Source: Thauera carbonicopians
Lineage (GTDB): Bacteria; Pseudomonadota; Gammaproteobacteria; Burkholderiales; Rhodocyclaceae
Assembly (NCBI RefSeq): GCF_025699485.1
Contig: NZ_JANUXN010000007.1
Coordinates: 20,395-84,394, forward strand
Direction of reading: 5' to 3'
Length of the DNA: 64,000 bases
Part shown: piece by piece, positions 34,310 to 43,219 of the stretch
Layout: every line of letters begins with the position of its first letter
How positions within the stretch are numbered: the first letter of the stretch is position 1
Translations under genes and position numbers: made by a program
Notes under the pieces: generated by a model
Seen by the model: only the letters and a program-made list of their open reading frames with translations
What the model was told of the DNA's origin: nothing
The model's database searches: none

Positions 34310-35164
34310 ATGAGAGCATTGAGCTGGAACATACAGTGGGGCCGCGGCGCCGATGGCGTGGTCGATCTCGAGCGGACCGCGGCGGCGATCCGTGACGCAG
34401 GCCCTCTCGACGTGATCTGCCTGCAGGAGGTCGCGTGCAATTTCGATGGCCTGCCGGGCGGCGCGGGGGAGGACGAAGTGGCGTTCTTCGCCGCTGCGTT
34501 CGAGGGCTACACGCCGGTGTTCGGCGCGGCGCTGGACGTGCCCGGCGCGAGAGGCGGGCGGGCGCTGTTCGGCAATCTGCTGCTGTCGCGGCTGCCGGTG
34601 GGGCAGGTGTTCCGCCACATGCTGCCGGCGCCGGCGGATGACAGCGTACCGTCGATGCAGCGGGCCTGCGTGGAAGCAGTGGTGGGTACCGCACGCGGAC
34701 CGCTGCGCGTCATGACGACGCATCTGGAGTACTACTCGCAGCGGCAGCGCTGGGCACAGGTCGCCGCGTTGCGTGCGCTGCAGGCCGAGGCTGCCGGGCA
34801 TGCGGCCGCACCGGCGCCGGCCAAGAATGGCGGCAGCGCCTGCTTTGCCGCCTGGCCGCGCCCGGCCTCGGCGATCCTGTGCGGTGACTTCAACTGCGAG
34901 CCGGGCTCGGACGAGCATGCCTCGATGCAGGCGGCGATCGCCGCGGGCGTGCCCGCATGGCGCGACGCCTGGCCGGTCTGCCGGCCTGGGCTGCCGCACC
35001 CGCCGAGCGTGGGCTTGCACGGCGCGGACTGGCCCGATCACGCCTTCTGCTGCGACTTCTTCTTCGTCAGCGCCGATCTGGCGCCGCGTGTGCGCGCGGT
35101 CGAGGTGCTGGCGGGAACCGCGGCCTCGGACCACCAGCCGGTGGTGCTGGAGCTGGCGGACTGA
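34310..35164 (+). CDS. Endonuclease/exonuclease/phosphatase family protein
   Basis: A protein of 284 aa with the EEP fold shared by AP endonucleases, DNase I and inositol phosphatases. Active-site motifs are in order: SWNIQWG at the start, ICLQEV with the metal-binding Glu, TTHLEYYS, GDFNCEPGS and a C-terminal SDHQPVVLEL with the catalytic His. The rather short sequence without DNA-binding loops, and the family's breadth, leave the substrate open. It diverges from the HDOD gene across a 141-nt gap. Confidence 0.87.
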   Translation: MRALSWNIQWGRGADGVVDLERTAAAIRDAGPLDVICLQEVACNFDGLPGGAGEDEVAFFAAAFEGYTPVFGAALDVPGARGGRALFGNLLLSRLPVGQVFRHMLPAPADDSVPSMQRACVEAVVGTARGPLRVMTTHLEYYSQRQRWAQVAALRALQAEAAGHAAAPAPAKNGGSACFAAWPRPASAILCGDFNCEPGSDEHASMQAAIAAGVPAWRDAWPVCRPGLPHPPSVGLHGADWPDHAFCCDFFFVSADLAPRVRAVEVLAGTAASDHQPVVLELAD

Positions 35165-35196
35165 GTTCCGGGCGGCGGTGCCGGCTGGGCGAAGGT

Positions 35197-36003
35197 TCAG
35201 CCGGATGTCTGCTGGGGCTCGATCAGGTCGCGGTAGGCATGCCAGGTGGCATGGCCGACGATCGGCATCATGACGATCAGGCCGACGTGGAAGATCAGGA
35301 AACCGAACAGCGTCAGCAGCACGATCAGGAAGGCCCATACCAGCATCGTGCCGGGATTGCGCAGCAGCGCCGAGAAACTGGCCAGCATCGAACTGATGGC
35401 GTCCTGGTTGCGGTCCAGCATCAACGGGACGGCGACGACGCTGGCGGCAAAGGAAAGGAAGGCGAAGAGCAGGCCGACACCGAAGTACGCGGCAAGGAAT
35501 TCCAGGTTCTCCAGGCGGAGTAGCTGGGTGACGAAGCTCGACAGGTCGGGCATTTCGTTGGTGTAGAACAGCGCGAACACCACCATCGAGGCCCGTGCCC
35601 AGAGCAGGAAGAGGACGCCCAGCACCACTGCGAACAAGCCGATGTTGCCGGCGTTTCGCCGCCAGACGGTGAGCGTCGGCAGCAGTCTGCAGGCTTCGCC
35701 GCGTTCCCGGCGGCGGCTGATCTCGTACAGGCCCATGGCGAGGAAGGGGCCGAGGATCAGGAAGCCCGAAGTCAGCGCCGCGACGTACTCGTAGGCATGG
35801 CGAAGGGTGATGGTGAGCAGCAGCCCCATGGCGGCGAAGCAGAAGCCGTAGAACAGGCTCGGAATCGCGCATGCCTTCAGGTCGTCGATGCCCCGGGCGA
35901 TCCAGCGCAGCGGTGCGCCGAGCGAAACCTCGCGTATGGTCGGGAAGGGAAGGGCGGGGTTGTCCTGCGTACCTGCGGGCAGGGGGTCGTTCTGTCGTGC
36001 CAT
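35197..36003 (-). CDS. DUF2189 integral membrane protein
   Basis: A protein of 268 aa starting MARQNDPL behind AGGAGAGAGAC. It has about six hydrophobic helices after a soluble 40-residue start that contains the family phrase APLRWIARGIDDLKACAIPSLFYG. Further family-like segments are FLILGPFLAMGLYEISRRRERGE and the C-terminal PIVGHATWHAYRDLIEP. The function of the DUF2189 family is unknown. It converges on the EEP gene. Confidence 0.85.
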   Translation of the reverse strand: MARQNDPLPAGTQDNPALPFPTIREVSLGAPLRWIARGIDDLKACAIPSLFYGFCFAAMGLLLTITLRHAYEYVAALTSGFLILGPFLAMGLYEISRRRERGEACRLLPTLTVWRRNAGNIGLFAVVLGVLFLLWARASMVVFALFYTNEMPDLSSFVTQLLRLENLEFLAAYFGVGLLFAFLSFAASVVAVPLMLDRNQDAISSMLASFSALLRNPGTMLVWAFLIVLLTLFGFLIFHVGLIVMMPIVGHATWHAYRDLIEPQQTSG

Positions 36004-36068
36004 GTCTCTCTCCTGTCGGGGCATCAGCGATGAGACGGGGGCGCGATATATTCTTGTCGTGTCGTGGG

Positions 36069-36863
36069 CTACGACCCCCGTAAAGCATCGACCAGGCCGC
36101 CGGGTGCTTCGTTCATCATGGAATGGCCGGCACCGGCAAGCACAATCATACGCGTGCTGCAGCCCGTCTTTTCAAGCGAATCGAATAAGGGTTTTACCGA
36201 ATCGGCGGGCGTCATGCGGTCGAGTTCGCCGCTGACCAGCAAAGTGGGGCAGCTCACCCGGGCGGCGGCGGCCAGCCCGTCCTGCCAGGTGTTGCAGGCG
36301 TTCAGGTCGCTGGCGAGCACGCGTGCGCCTTGCTGGTGCATGCGCTGCAGGTTGGCCGCTTCGAGTTCGGCACGGCGGCTTTCGCCGAGGACTTCGGCCG
36401 GTGCGAAGGAGAACTTGTTGATCAGCGCGAAGGCGTTCTCGGGCTCGTTTTGCGCGGCGTCGAGCAGGAAGGGGGAAACCGGCATCGGCACGCTGCAGCC
36501 GACCAGCGCGAGCCGGTCGATGCGTGCCGGAGCCTCGCCGGCGGCGGCGAGCGCGACCAGCGAACCCATGCTGTGGCCGCACAACCGGATGCGCTCGTGC
36601 CCGAGCGCAGCGGCGAGGGCGAGCACCCAGCGGGCCAGGGCGTCGATGTCGGGCAGCGGGCTGCCGCCGGAGCCGCCGTGGCCGGGCAGATCGGGGATGA
36701 GCGCGCGCTCGCCGTGTGCGGCGAGCCCGGCGGCGACCTCGTTCCATACGGTGTGGTCGTGGCCTGCGCCATGGACGAGCAACCAGGGCGGTGCGCCCGA
36801 ATCTCCGGCGGGCATGTTTTCGTGGAGCGCGACGGGCTGGCCCTGGAGTTCGAGTTCTTTCAT
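36069..36863 (-). CDS. Alpha/beta hydrolase
   Basis: A protein of 264 aa with a complete alpha/beta hydrolase layout: oxyanion strand LLVHGAGHDHTVW, nucleophile elbow LCGHSMGSLVALA, acid region LVSGELDRMTPADS and the catalytic histidine in LAGAGHSMMNEAP. The cap region has no diagnostic feature, so esterase, lactonase or C-C hydrolase activity cannot be separated. It precedes the DUF2189 gene on the same strand by 65 nt and follows ydcH by 45 nt. Confidence 0.87.
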   Translation of the reverse strand: MKELELQGQPVALHENMPAGDSGAPPWLLVHGAGHDHTVWNEVAAGLAAHGERALIPDLPGHGGSGGSPLPDIDALARWVLALAAALGHERIRLCGHSMGSLVALAAAGEAPARIDRLALVGCSVPMPVSPFLLDAAQNEPENAFALINKFSFAPAEVLGESRRAELEAANLQRMHQQGARVLASDLNACNTWQDGLAAAARVSCPTLLVSGELDRMTPADSVKPLFDSLEKTGCSTRMIVLAGAGHSMMNEAPGGLVDALRGS

Positions 36864-36908
36864 TGGTGATCCGTGTGGCAGGAGGGGGAGTCGGGGCGTG
36901 GCGGCGGT

Positions 36909-37124
36909 TCAGGCGCGCTCGTCCGGTTCCAGCAGGCGTTCGATGGCGCTCATGCGATCCTTGAGGATCAGCTTGCGCTTCTTCAGCCGGCGCAGCATCA
37001 GTTCGTCGCCCAGCGGCAGTTGCGCCAGGCGGGTGATCGCATCGTCCAGGTCCTGGTGCTCGATGCGCAGCTCGTCGAGCCGGCGGTGCAGGCTGGTGGC
37101 ATCTTCGAAGGTTTCGTCGCTCAT
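36909..37124 (-). CDS. YdcH family (DUF465) small coiled-coil protein
   Basis: A protein of 71 aa. The pattern LHRRLDELRIEHQDLDDAI...LPLGDELMLRRLKKRKLILKDRMSAIERLL is the DUF465/YdcH helical hairpin. The family is widespread in proteobacteria and of unknown function. The MSDETFED start was chosen over longer in-frame leaders because those extend into the greB upstream region. It diverges from greB across about 160 nt. Confidence 0.86.
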   Translation of the reverse strand: MSDETFEDATSLHRRLDELRIEHQDLDDAITRLAQLPLGDELMLRRLKKRKLILKDRMSAIERLLEPDERA

Positions 37125-37285
37125 GATCGATCCGCGGACTGGTGGAGGATGGAAAGGCCGGGCAGAGGCTGTGCCGATGGTATGCGCAGGGCTGTGTGCT
37201 GACAACCATGCGGCCGCCCGGACTGCCGTTGCCGGCACAATTCTTTATCATTCCCCGCTTGCCGGCTTCATGGGAGAAGGACGAG

Positions 37286-37843
37286 GTGAACAAGGCGTTC
37301 GTGAAGGAAAACGACGGCGGCGACGATGACGAGGACCAGCTCGCGCCCGCGCTGCGCCTGCCGGCGGGCAGCAAGAACTACATGACGCGGCGCGGCTACG
37401 ACGCGCTGCGTGCCGAACTCGACCTGCTCGTGCGCGTCGAGCGGCCCAAGCTGGTCGAAACCGTGGCCTGGGCCGCGGGCAATGGCGACCGCTCGGAGAA
37501 CGGCGACTACATCTACGGCAAGAAGCGGCTGCGCGAGATCGATCGCCGCATCCGCTTCCTGATCAAGCGCATCGAGAACGCCGAGGTGGTCGATCCGGAG
37601 CGGCAGCAGGACCTGGAGCAGGTGTTCTTCGGTGCGACGGTGACCTTCTGCGATCTCGATACCGACGAGGAACAGACCTGGCAGATCGTCGGCGTGGATG
37701 AGGCGGATGCCGCCCAGGGCCGCATCAGCTGGATCGCGCCGCTGGCGCGCGCGGTGCTGAAGGCCCGCGTGGGAGACGTGGTGCGTTTCCAGAGCCCGGC
37801 CGGCATGCGCGAGATCGAAGTGGTGGAGATTCGCTATGTCTGA
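37286..37843 (+). CDS. greB: Transcription elongation factor GreB
   Basis: A protein of 185 aa that rescues backtracked RNA polymerase by stimulating transcript cleavage. The N-terminal coiled coil carries the tip motif ENGDYIYGKKRLREIDRRIRFLIKRI with the paired acidic residues, and the C-terminal FKBP-like domain reads VFFGATVTFCDLD, GRISWIAPLARAVLKARVGDVV. GreB-type RSENGDYIYGKKRLREID separates it from GreA. A GTG start with AAGGA just upstream fits better than the longer in-frame ATG at 37142. Confidence 0.93.
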   Translation: MNKAFVKENDGGDDDEDQLAPALRLPAGSKNYMTRRGYDALRAELDLLVRVERPKLVETVAWAAGNGDRSENGDYIYGKKRLREIDRRIRFLIKRIENAEVVDPERQQDLEQVFFGATVTFCDLDTDEEQTWQIVGVDEADAAQGRISWIAPLARAVLKARVGDVVRFQSPAGMREIEVVEIRYV

Positions 37844-37854
37844 ATGAGCGTTCA

Positions 37855-37875
37855 CCGCGTCGATGCGGCTTTTTT
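37855..37875 (+). terminator. Weak terminator after greB
   Basis: CCGC and GCGG form a 4-bp stem with a 6-nt loop, followed by CTTTTTT, 12 nt after the greB stop. The stem is short but the T-tract is good. The rest of the 279-nt gap to the chemoreceptor gene shows no gene. Confidence 0.45.
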
Positions 37876-38122
37876 CTCGAATCCGGCTCAAGGATTCGCA
37901 GCGCAGTGCCGAAAATGCTGTCGTTGGCCTGCTGCGTTGCGTTCGGCTTCCGTGCCCGATGCGTACCGTGCAGCCGGTCACGGATACCTCGCCTCGATGA
38001 TGCATTTTCAGTGGAAGTTTGATTTTTCCGCTTACGGAGGCGGACGAAAGCCCGCAATCTGATCGAGGTCATGGTGGTACCGCGGTGTACCGTCGGTGCC
38101 GGATATTCAGGGGGAAAGGAAG

Positions 38123-39754
38123 ATGTCGCTGAAATCGATACCGGTTGCACGCCGGCTGATACTGGTGCTGGCGATTGCGCTCACGGGTCTGGTCGTGTTG
38201 GTGCTGGATGCCTTGTACGAGGAGCGCGCCGCAGTGGAGGCGGGCTACCAGCGCTCGGTCAAGGGAGCAGTCGAGCTGGCGCATGGCATCGTGGCCCACT
38301 TCCATGGGCTGGAGCAGTCGCAGGCCATGAGCCGCGAGCAGGCGCAGAGTGCGGCGAAAGCGGTGCTCAAGGAACTGCGCTACGAGGGCAACGAGTATTT
38401 CTGGGTCAACGACAGCGCGACCGTGGTCGTCATGCACCCGATTCGTCCCGAGCTGGAAGGGAAGAGCATGAGCGAGCAGCGCGATGCCGCCGGCAAGTAC
38501 ATGTTCCGCGAGTTCGCGCGCGTGGCGACCGAGTCCGGCGAAGGCGCCGTCGACTATCTATGGCCGCGCCCGGGTTCGGATGCGCCCCAGCCCAAGACCT
38601 CCTACGTGAAGATGTTCAAACCCTGGGACTGGATCGTGGGGACGGGCGTCTACGTCGATGACATCGAGCATGAGTTCAATGCCGCGATGCTGCGCTTCGG
38701 CAGCATCGCGGCGGCCGTGCTGGCGCTGCTGATCGTCGTCTCGTGGCGCGTCGTCCGCAGCGTGACGGGCCAGCTCGGCGGCGAGCCGGCGTACGCGAAC
38801 GAGATCATGCACAAGGCCTCCGGCGGCGACCTGCGCATGGATGTCGCGGTGAAGGGCGGGGCCGACAGCCTGCTCGGCTCGCTGTCCTCGATGCTGGACA
38901 GGCTGCGCCGCATGATGGGCGAGATCACCCAGAGCGCGCGGCAGGTGGCAGACCGCTCGCACGAGATTTCGGAGGTGTCGCGCGCGGTGTCGAAAGCGTC
39001 CGAAAGCCAGACCGATGCGACCGCGTCGATTGCCGCGGCGATCGAGGAGATGACCGTCAGCATCGGCCAGATCACCGAGAACGCAATGGGCGCCGAGCGC
39101 AATTCGGCCCATTCAGCCGAACTGGCGAACCAGGGGGCGACGAAGGCGGAGCGTGCCGCAGGCGAGATGGAGGTGATTGCCGGCACCGTGGAGGAAGCCA
39201 CGGGAAGAATCGAGCAGTTGGTCAAGCGCGCCGACGAAGTGGGGGCCATCGCCGGCGTGATCAAGGAGATTGCGGCGCAGACCAACCTGCTGGCACTGAA
39301 CGCGGCGATCGAGGCCGCGCGTGCCGGCGAGCAGGGCCGCGGCTTTGCCGTGGTGGCCGACGAGGTGCGCAAGCTGGCCGAGCGCACCAGCACCGCGACG
39401 GTCCAGATCGAGCAGGACATCGCCGGCATCCAGACCGAGACGCACGGCACGGTGGACGCGATGTCGCGCGTCTCGGCGCAGGTGGGAAGCGGCAGGGCGC
39501 TGGTACTCGATGTGACGGGCTCCTTGCGCGAGATCGCCGCTGGGGCGGTCGAAGCCCTGGGCCAGATCCGCAGCGTGGCCGGGGCCACGGCCGAGCAGCG
39601 TGCGGCGGCGACGGCGATCGCGCAGGAGGTCGAACAGATCGCACAGATGGTCGAGGGTACCAACGTGTCGATGCGTTCGGCGGTGACGGCCGTCGAGCAA
39701 CTGGAGCAACTGTCCGCTCGCCTGAGCGAACTGGTGGAGCGATTCAAGGTGTGA
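38123..39754 (+). CDS. Methyl-accepting chemotaxis protein with Cache sensor
   Basis: A receptor of 543 aa. One membrane helix follows the basic start ([22 protein letters not shown]), then a periplasmic single-Cache (Cache_2-like) sensor at about residues 35-190 ([41 protein letters not shown]), a second helix near 195-215, and the cytoplasmic signalling hairpin with [42 protein letters not shown]. Ligands of such sensors are often small carboxylates. The ATG at 38123 has AAGGAAG upstream. It reads towards htpG. Confidence 0.93.
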   Translation: MSLKSIPVARRLILVLAIALTGLVVLVLDALYEERAAVEAGYQRSVKGAVELAHGIVAHFHGLEQSQAMSREQAQSAAKAVLKELRYEGNEYFWVNDSATVVVMHPIRPELEGKSMSEQRDAAGKYMFREFARVATESGEGAVDYLWPRPGSDAPQPKTSYVKMFKPWDWIVGTGVYVDDIEHEFNAAMLRFGSIAAAVLALLIVVSWRVVRSVTGQLGGEPAYANEIMHKASGGDLRMDVAVKGGADSLLGSLSSMLDRLRRMMGEITQSARQVADRSHEISEVSRAVSKASESQTDATASIAAAIEEMTVSIGQITENAMGAERNSAHSAELANQGATKAERAAGEMEVIAGTVEEATGRIEQLVKRADEVGAIAGVIKEIAAQTNLLALNAAIEAARAGEQGRGFAVVADEVRKLAERTSTATVQIEQDIAGIQTETHGTVDAMSRVSAQVGSGRALVLDVTGSLREIAAGAVEALGQIRSVAGATAEQRAAATAIAQEVEQIAQMVEGTNVSMRSAVTAVEQLEQLSARLSELVERFKV

Positions 39755-39778
39755 TTCGCCGCGCGAATCCCGGGCAGG

Positions 39779-39807
39779 CTTGAAATCCGGTCTGCCCATC
39801 CCCATCT
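39779..39807 (+). promoter_or_regulatory. Sigma32 heat-shock promoter of htpG
   Basis: CTTGAAA (39779-39785), a 14-nt spacer and CCCCATCT (39800-39807) match the sigma32 consensus CTTGAAA / CCCCATnT exactly. Transcription should start near 39814, about 33 nt before the htpG ATG. Confidence 0.92.
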
Positions 39808-39841
39808 GAGGCTCCGTTCGAATAACCCAGACGGAGCCTCA
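39807..39841 (+). promoter_or_regulatory. 11-bp hairpin covering the htpG ribosome-binding region
   Basis: TGAGGCTCCGT and ACGGAGCCTCA are exact complements separated by 13 nt. The right arm contains the GGAG that lies 10 nt before the htpG ATG. The left arm lies mostly upstream of the predicted sigma32 start, so only read-through transcripts from the chemoreceptor gene would form the full stem. Confidence 0.65.
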
Positions 39842-39846
39842 GCAAG

Positions 39847-41781
39847 ATGTCCGAAGCGCAAACCGCCACCTCCCAGACCCTCAACTTCCAGGCCGAGGTG
39901 AAGCAACTGCTTCACCTGATGATCCATTCGCTGTATTCCAACCGCGAGATCTTCCTGCGCGAACTGGTCTCGAACGCGTCGGACGCCTGCGACAAGCTGC
40001 GCTTCGAGGCGCTCGACAACGGCGCGCTGTACGAGGACGACGCCGAACTGAAGATCCGCATCGGCTTCGACGCCGAGGCCAAGACCATCACCATCGCCGA
40101 CAACGGCATCGGCATGAGCCGCGACGAAGCCATCGCCCACCTCGGCACCATCGCCAAGTCGGGCACGCGCGAATTCTTCGGCAAGCTCACCGGTGACCAG
40201 CAGAAAGATGCCAACCTGATCGGCCAGTTCGGTGTCGGCTTCTACTCCGCCTTCCTCGTCGCCGACCGCGTTACCGTGCTGACCCGCCGCGCCGGCCTGC
40301 CGACCAGTGAAGGCGTCAAGTGGGAATGCTCGATGGCCGGCGACGAGGCCGGCGCCTACGCCGTCGAGCAGATCGACAAGCTCGGCCGCGGCACCGAGAT
40401 CACCCTGCACCTGCGCGAAGGCCAGGACGACCTGCTGTCCTCGTGGAAGCTGAAGAGCCTGATCCGCAAGTACTCCGATCACATCGTCCAGCCGATCGTG
40501 ATGAAGAAGGAAGAATGGAACGAAGAGCAGGGCAAGCAGGTGCTGACCGACGAGGACGAGACGGTCAACCAGGCCAGTGCGCTGTGGAGCCGCTCGAAGA
40601 ACGACATCAGCGACGACGAGTACAAGGCCTTCTACAAGCACGTCGCGCACGATTTCGACGAGCCGCTGGCGTGGACCCACTCTCGTGTCGAAGGCCGCCA
40701 CGAGTACACCAACCTGCTGTACGTGCCGAAGAACGCCCCCTTCGACCTGTGGGACCGCAACGCCCGCCACGGCATCAAGCTGTACGTGAAGCGCGTCTTC
40801 ATCATGGACGACGCCGAGAAGCTGATGCCGACCTACCTGCGCTTCATCCGCGGTGTGGTCGATTCGGCCGACCTGCCGCTCAACGTGTCGCGCGAGATCC
40901 TGCAGGAATCCAAGGACATCGACACCATCCGCGCCGGCTGCACCAAGAAGGTGCTGAGCATGCTCGAAAGCCTCGCCAACGGCGAGGACGAGGCGGACAA
41001 GGAGAAGTACGCCAGCTTCTGGAAAGCCTTCGGCAAGGTGCTGAAGGAAGGCGTGGGCGAGGACTTCGCCAACAAGGAAAAGGTCGCCGGCCTGCTGCGC
41101 TTCGCCTCGACCCAGCTCGATACCGCCGACGAGGTGGTGTCGCTCGCCGACTACATCGGCCGCATGAAGGAAGGCCAGGACAAGGTCTACTACGTCACCG
41201 CCGAAACCTTCAACGCCGCCAGGAACAGCCCGCACCTGGAAGTCTTCCGCAAGAAGGGCATCGAAGTGCTGCTGCTGTCCGACCGCGTCGATGAATGGGT
41301 GACCGGCAACCTCAGCGAGTTCGACGGCAAGCCGCTGGTGTCGGTGGCCAAGGGCGGCCTGGACCTGGGCGCGCTGGAAGACGAGGCCGAGAAGAAGGAA
41401 GCCGAGAAGGCCGCCGACGAGTACAAGGAACTGCTCGACAAGATGAAGGCCAGCCTGGGCGAGCGCGTCAAGGACGTCAAGGTCACGCTGCGCCTGACCG
41501 ACTCGCCCGCCTGCCTGGTGGCCGACGAGCACGACCTGGGCATGAACCTGGCCCGCATCCTGAAGGCGGCCGGCCAGGACGCACCGGTGTCGAAGCCGAT
41601 CCTCGAGATCAACCCCAGCCACCCGGCGGTGCTGCGCCTGAAGTACGAAGACAAGAACTTCGACGACTGGGCCGCGGTGCTGTTCGACCAGGCGCTGCTG
41701 GCCGAAGGCGGCACGCTCGACGACCCGGCGACCTTCGTCAAGCGCATCAACCAGTTGATGATGGCGATGAGCGGGAACTGA
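39847..41781 (+). CDS. htpG: Molecular chaperone HtpG (Hsp90)
   Basis: A protein of 644 aa, standard for bacterial Hsp90, an ATP-driven homodimeric chaperone of the cytoplasm. The N-terminal GHKL ATPase domain is intact: [18 protein letters not shown] (as [14 protein letters not shown]), [26 protein letters not shown] and [17 protein letters not shown]. The middle domain has the family's [13 protein letters not shown] segment. The C-terminus has the dimerisation helices but no MEEVD, as expected in bacteria. The gene has its own sigma32 promoter and a good terminator. Confidence 0.98.
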   Translation: MSEAQTATSQTLNFQAEVKQLLHLMIHSLYSNREIFLRELVSNASDACDKLRFEALDNGALYEDDAELKIRIGFDAEAKTITIADNGIGMSRDEAIAHLGTIAKSGTREFFGKLTGDQQKDANLIGQFGVGFYSAFLVADRVTVLTRRAGLPTSEGVKWECSMAGDEAGAYAVEQIDKLGRGTEITLHLREGQDDLLSSWKLKSLIRKYSDHIVQPIVMKKEEWNEEQGKQVLTDEDETVNQASALWSRSKNDISDDEYKAFYKHVAHDFDEPLAWTHSRVEGRHEYTNLLYVPKNAPFDLWDRNARHGIKLYVKRVFIMDDAEKLMPTYLRFIRGVVDSADLPLNVSREILQESKDIDTIRAGCTKKVLSMLESLANGEDEADKEKYASFWKAFGKVLKEGVGEDFANKEKVAGLLRFASTQLDTADEVVSLADYIGRMKEGQDKVYYVTAETFNAARNSPHLEVFRKKGIEVLLLSDRVDEWVTGNLSEFDGKPLVSVAKGGLDLGALEDEAEKKEAEKAADEYKELLDKMKASLGERVKDVKVTLRLTDSPACLVADEHDLGMNLARILKAAGQDAPVSKPILEINPSHPAVLRLKYEDKNFDDWAAVLFDQALLAEGGTLDDPATFVKRINQLMMAMSGN

Positions 41782-41817
41782 TCGGGCCACAGGCCACAGC
41801 GGCCAGGCAGATGCAGA

Positions 41818-41849
41818 AGCGGCGGGGTTTGGGCCCTGCCGCTTTTTTT
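41818..41849 (+). terminator. Rho-independent terminator after htpG
   Basis: AGCGGCGGGG pairs with CCCTGCCGCT (one G-T pair) and is followed by seven T residues. It ends the htpG transcript before the convergent TIR gene. Confidence 0.88.
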
Positions 41850-41898
41850 GCGCCCAGCATTGGCGCACTCCTGGCCGGCTCTGTCGCCGAGTCGGGCT

Positions 41899-43038
41899 TC
41901 AGCCGGTGGATTGCAGGGCCTTGCTGACCAGGGCGAGTAATTCACCGGGGCCGACTGCTTCGCCGAAGGCGCCCGCTTGCAGCAGCATCTCGCGCCGCGC
42001 GGCGCGTTGTGTTTCGTGGAACTCGCCGTGGTAGAAGATCACTGGCAGCCGGCGCTTACGCAAGGCCGGCGCCCGAAGCAGCTTCAAGCCCGCGCTTGGT
42101 ATGCCGTCCAGCTCTTCAGGGCGGTCCCAGTCCGACAGCACCAGGTCGAAGCCTTCTGCGTCGCTATCCAGGCGTGCGAGTGCCTCTTCCGTATTGCGTG
42201 TGGTGACGACTTCGATCTGCAGTTTCGCCAGAGCGGCGATTTCGTGGCGATTGCCTTCGGGCCTGTCGTCCACCCACAGCACCCGTTTCTGCTCGGGCAT
42301 GTCGATCAGCGCCTGGGCTGTGTCCTCGGCTTTGGCACTGCCGACGTCGCCGATGCCGCGCATGCGCGCTGCCACCGACAGCTCGTTGGCGAAGCCGCTG
42401 ATCATGCGCTGGACGAGGGTCTCGGTGTGCGCGTCGAGCTTGGCGTCGGTCTGCCTGCGGACGGGCTCATAGGGTTCGAAGCCCGACTCGACGGCGAACC
42501 CTACGGATTCGTCGGATGCCGTGCTCGTCCAGGAACTGCCCGAAGGCGGCGGCGGGGGAGCAGGCACGTGGGACGACGTGCTGGCCCAGCGCTGCCGGAT
42601 GGAATCCACCGTGCGCCTGATGCCCTTGGCCACGTCGGTCCACGCCTCGTCACGGTTGGGCCAGGACGTGACCGGGCGCAGGTCGGTGGGCAGGCCCTGC
42701 AAGTGTGCAAAGGGTGCGTCTTCGATGTCCACCGCACGCAACAAGACCGGTACCACGCTGGCGTCACCGCGTTCGGCACGCTCTATCGCGGCGGCAAGCT
42801 CCTTGCCCCAGATGTAATCGGAGTTGAGGAAGTCCATGCTCACCAGCAGCAGGATCAGGTCAGCAGTGGCGAGCTGGCTGTCGATTGCCTGGTCCCACTT
42901 CTGTCCCGGGACGATGCCGCGATCATGCCATGGACGGATTACGCCTCTGCGTCGCAACAATGCCAGATGACCGTCCAGCTCGTTGCGCAGCTTCTCATCC
43001 TCGTGCGCGTAGCTGTAGAACAGATCCACCGGTTCCAT
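41899..43038 (-). CDS. TIR domain protein fused to a receiver-like domain
   Basis: A protein of 379 aa. Residues 1-150 are a TIR domain: LFYSYAHEDEKLRNEL, GIVPGQKWDQAI, ADLILLLVSMDFLNSDYIWGKELAAA. Glu80 sits where TIR NADases have their catalytic glutamate. A proline-rich linker (159-170) and a helical stretch (195-230) follow. Residues about 250-375 look like a response-regulator receiver: RVLWVDDRPEGN (acidic pair 257-258) and LVLSDWDRPEE (candidate phosphoacceptor Asp303). The usual Thr/Ser and Lys of active receivers are not evident (IFYHGEF; GAFGEAVGP), so it may be a pseudo-receiver. No partner sensor gene lies nearby; ppk2 is divergent across 181 nt. The function could be NAD+ cleavage in stress or phage defence, or scaffolding; this is inference. 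Confidence 0.85.
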   Translation of the reverse strand: MEPVDLFYSYAHEDEKLRNELDGHLALLRRRGVIRPWHDRGIVPGQKWDQAIDSQLATADLILLLVSMDFLNSDYIWGKELAAAIERAERGDASVVPVLLRAVDIEDAPFAHLQGLPTDLRPVTSWPNRDEAWTDVAKGIRRTVDSIRQRWASTSSHVPAPPPPPSGSSWTSTASDESVGFAVESGFEPYEPVRRQTDAKLDAHTETLVQRMISGFANELSVAARMRGIGDVGSAKAEDTAQALIDMPEQKRVLWVDDRPEGNRHEIAALAKLQIEVVTTRNTEEALARLDSDAEGFDLVLSDWDRPEELDGIPSAGLKLLRAPALRKRRLPVIFYHGEFHETQRAARREMLLQAGAFGEAVGPGELLALVSKALQSTG

Positions 43039-43219
43039 GGCAGTGCTCCTTCAACACGCGATCCGATTTTCAGCTTAGATCAGATTTATGGCTTCGCGAG
43101 CGTCGATGCCCTTGGCGCTCGATGCCAAGGCAGGTATCGACGGATCGGGCGGGCGTAACGCAACCGACACAATCGCCTTGTAGCCTGCTGTCTTCCTGCA
43201 AACGGACACTTAGCCAACC

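Noticed and set aside
37844..38062. 72-codon open frame between greB and the chemoreceptor gene
   Set aside because: No ribosome site or family motif, and it runs through a hairpin with a T-tract that looks like the greB terminator.
39807..39841. RNA thermometer before htpG
   Set aside because: The left arm lies mostly upstream of the start predicted from the sigma32 promoter, and an 11-bp GC-rich perfect stem would not melt in the heat-shock range.
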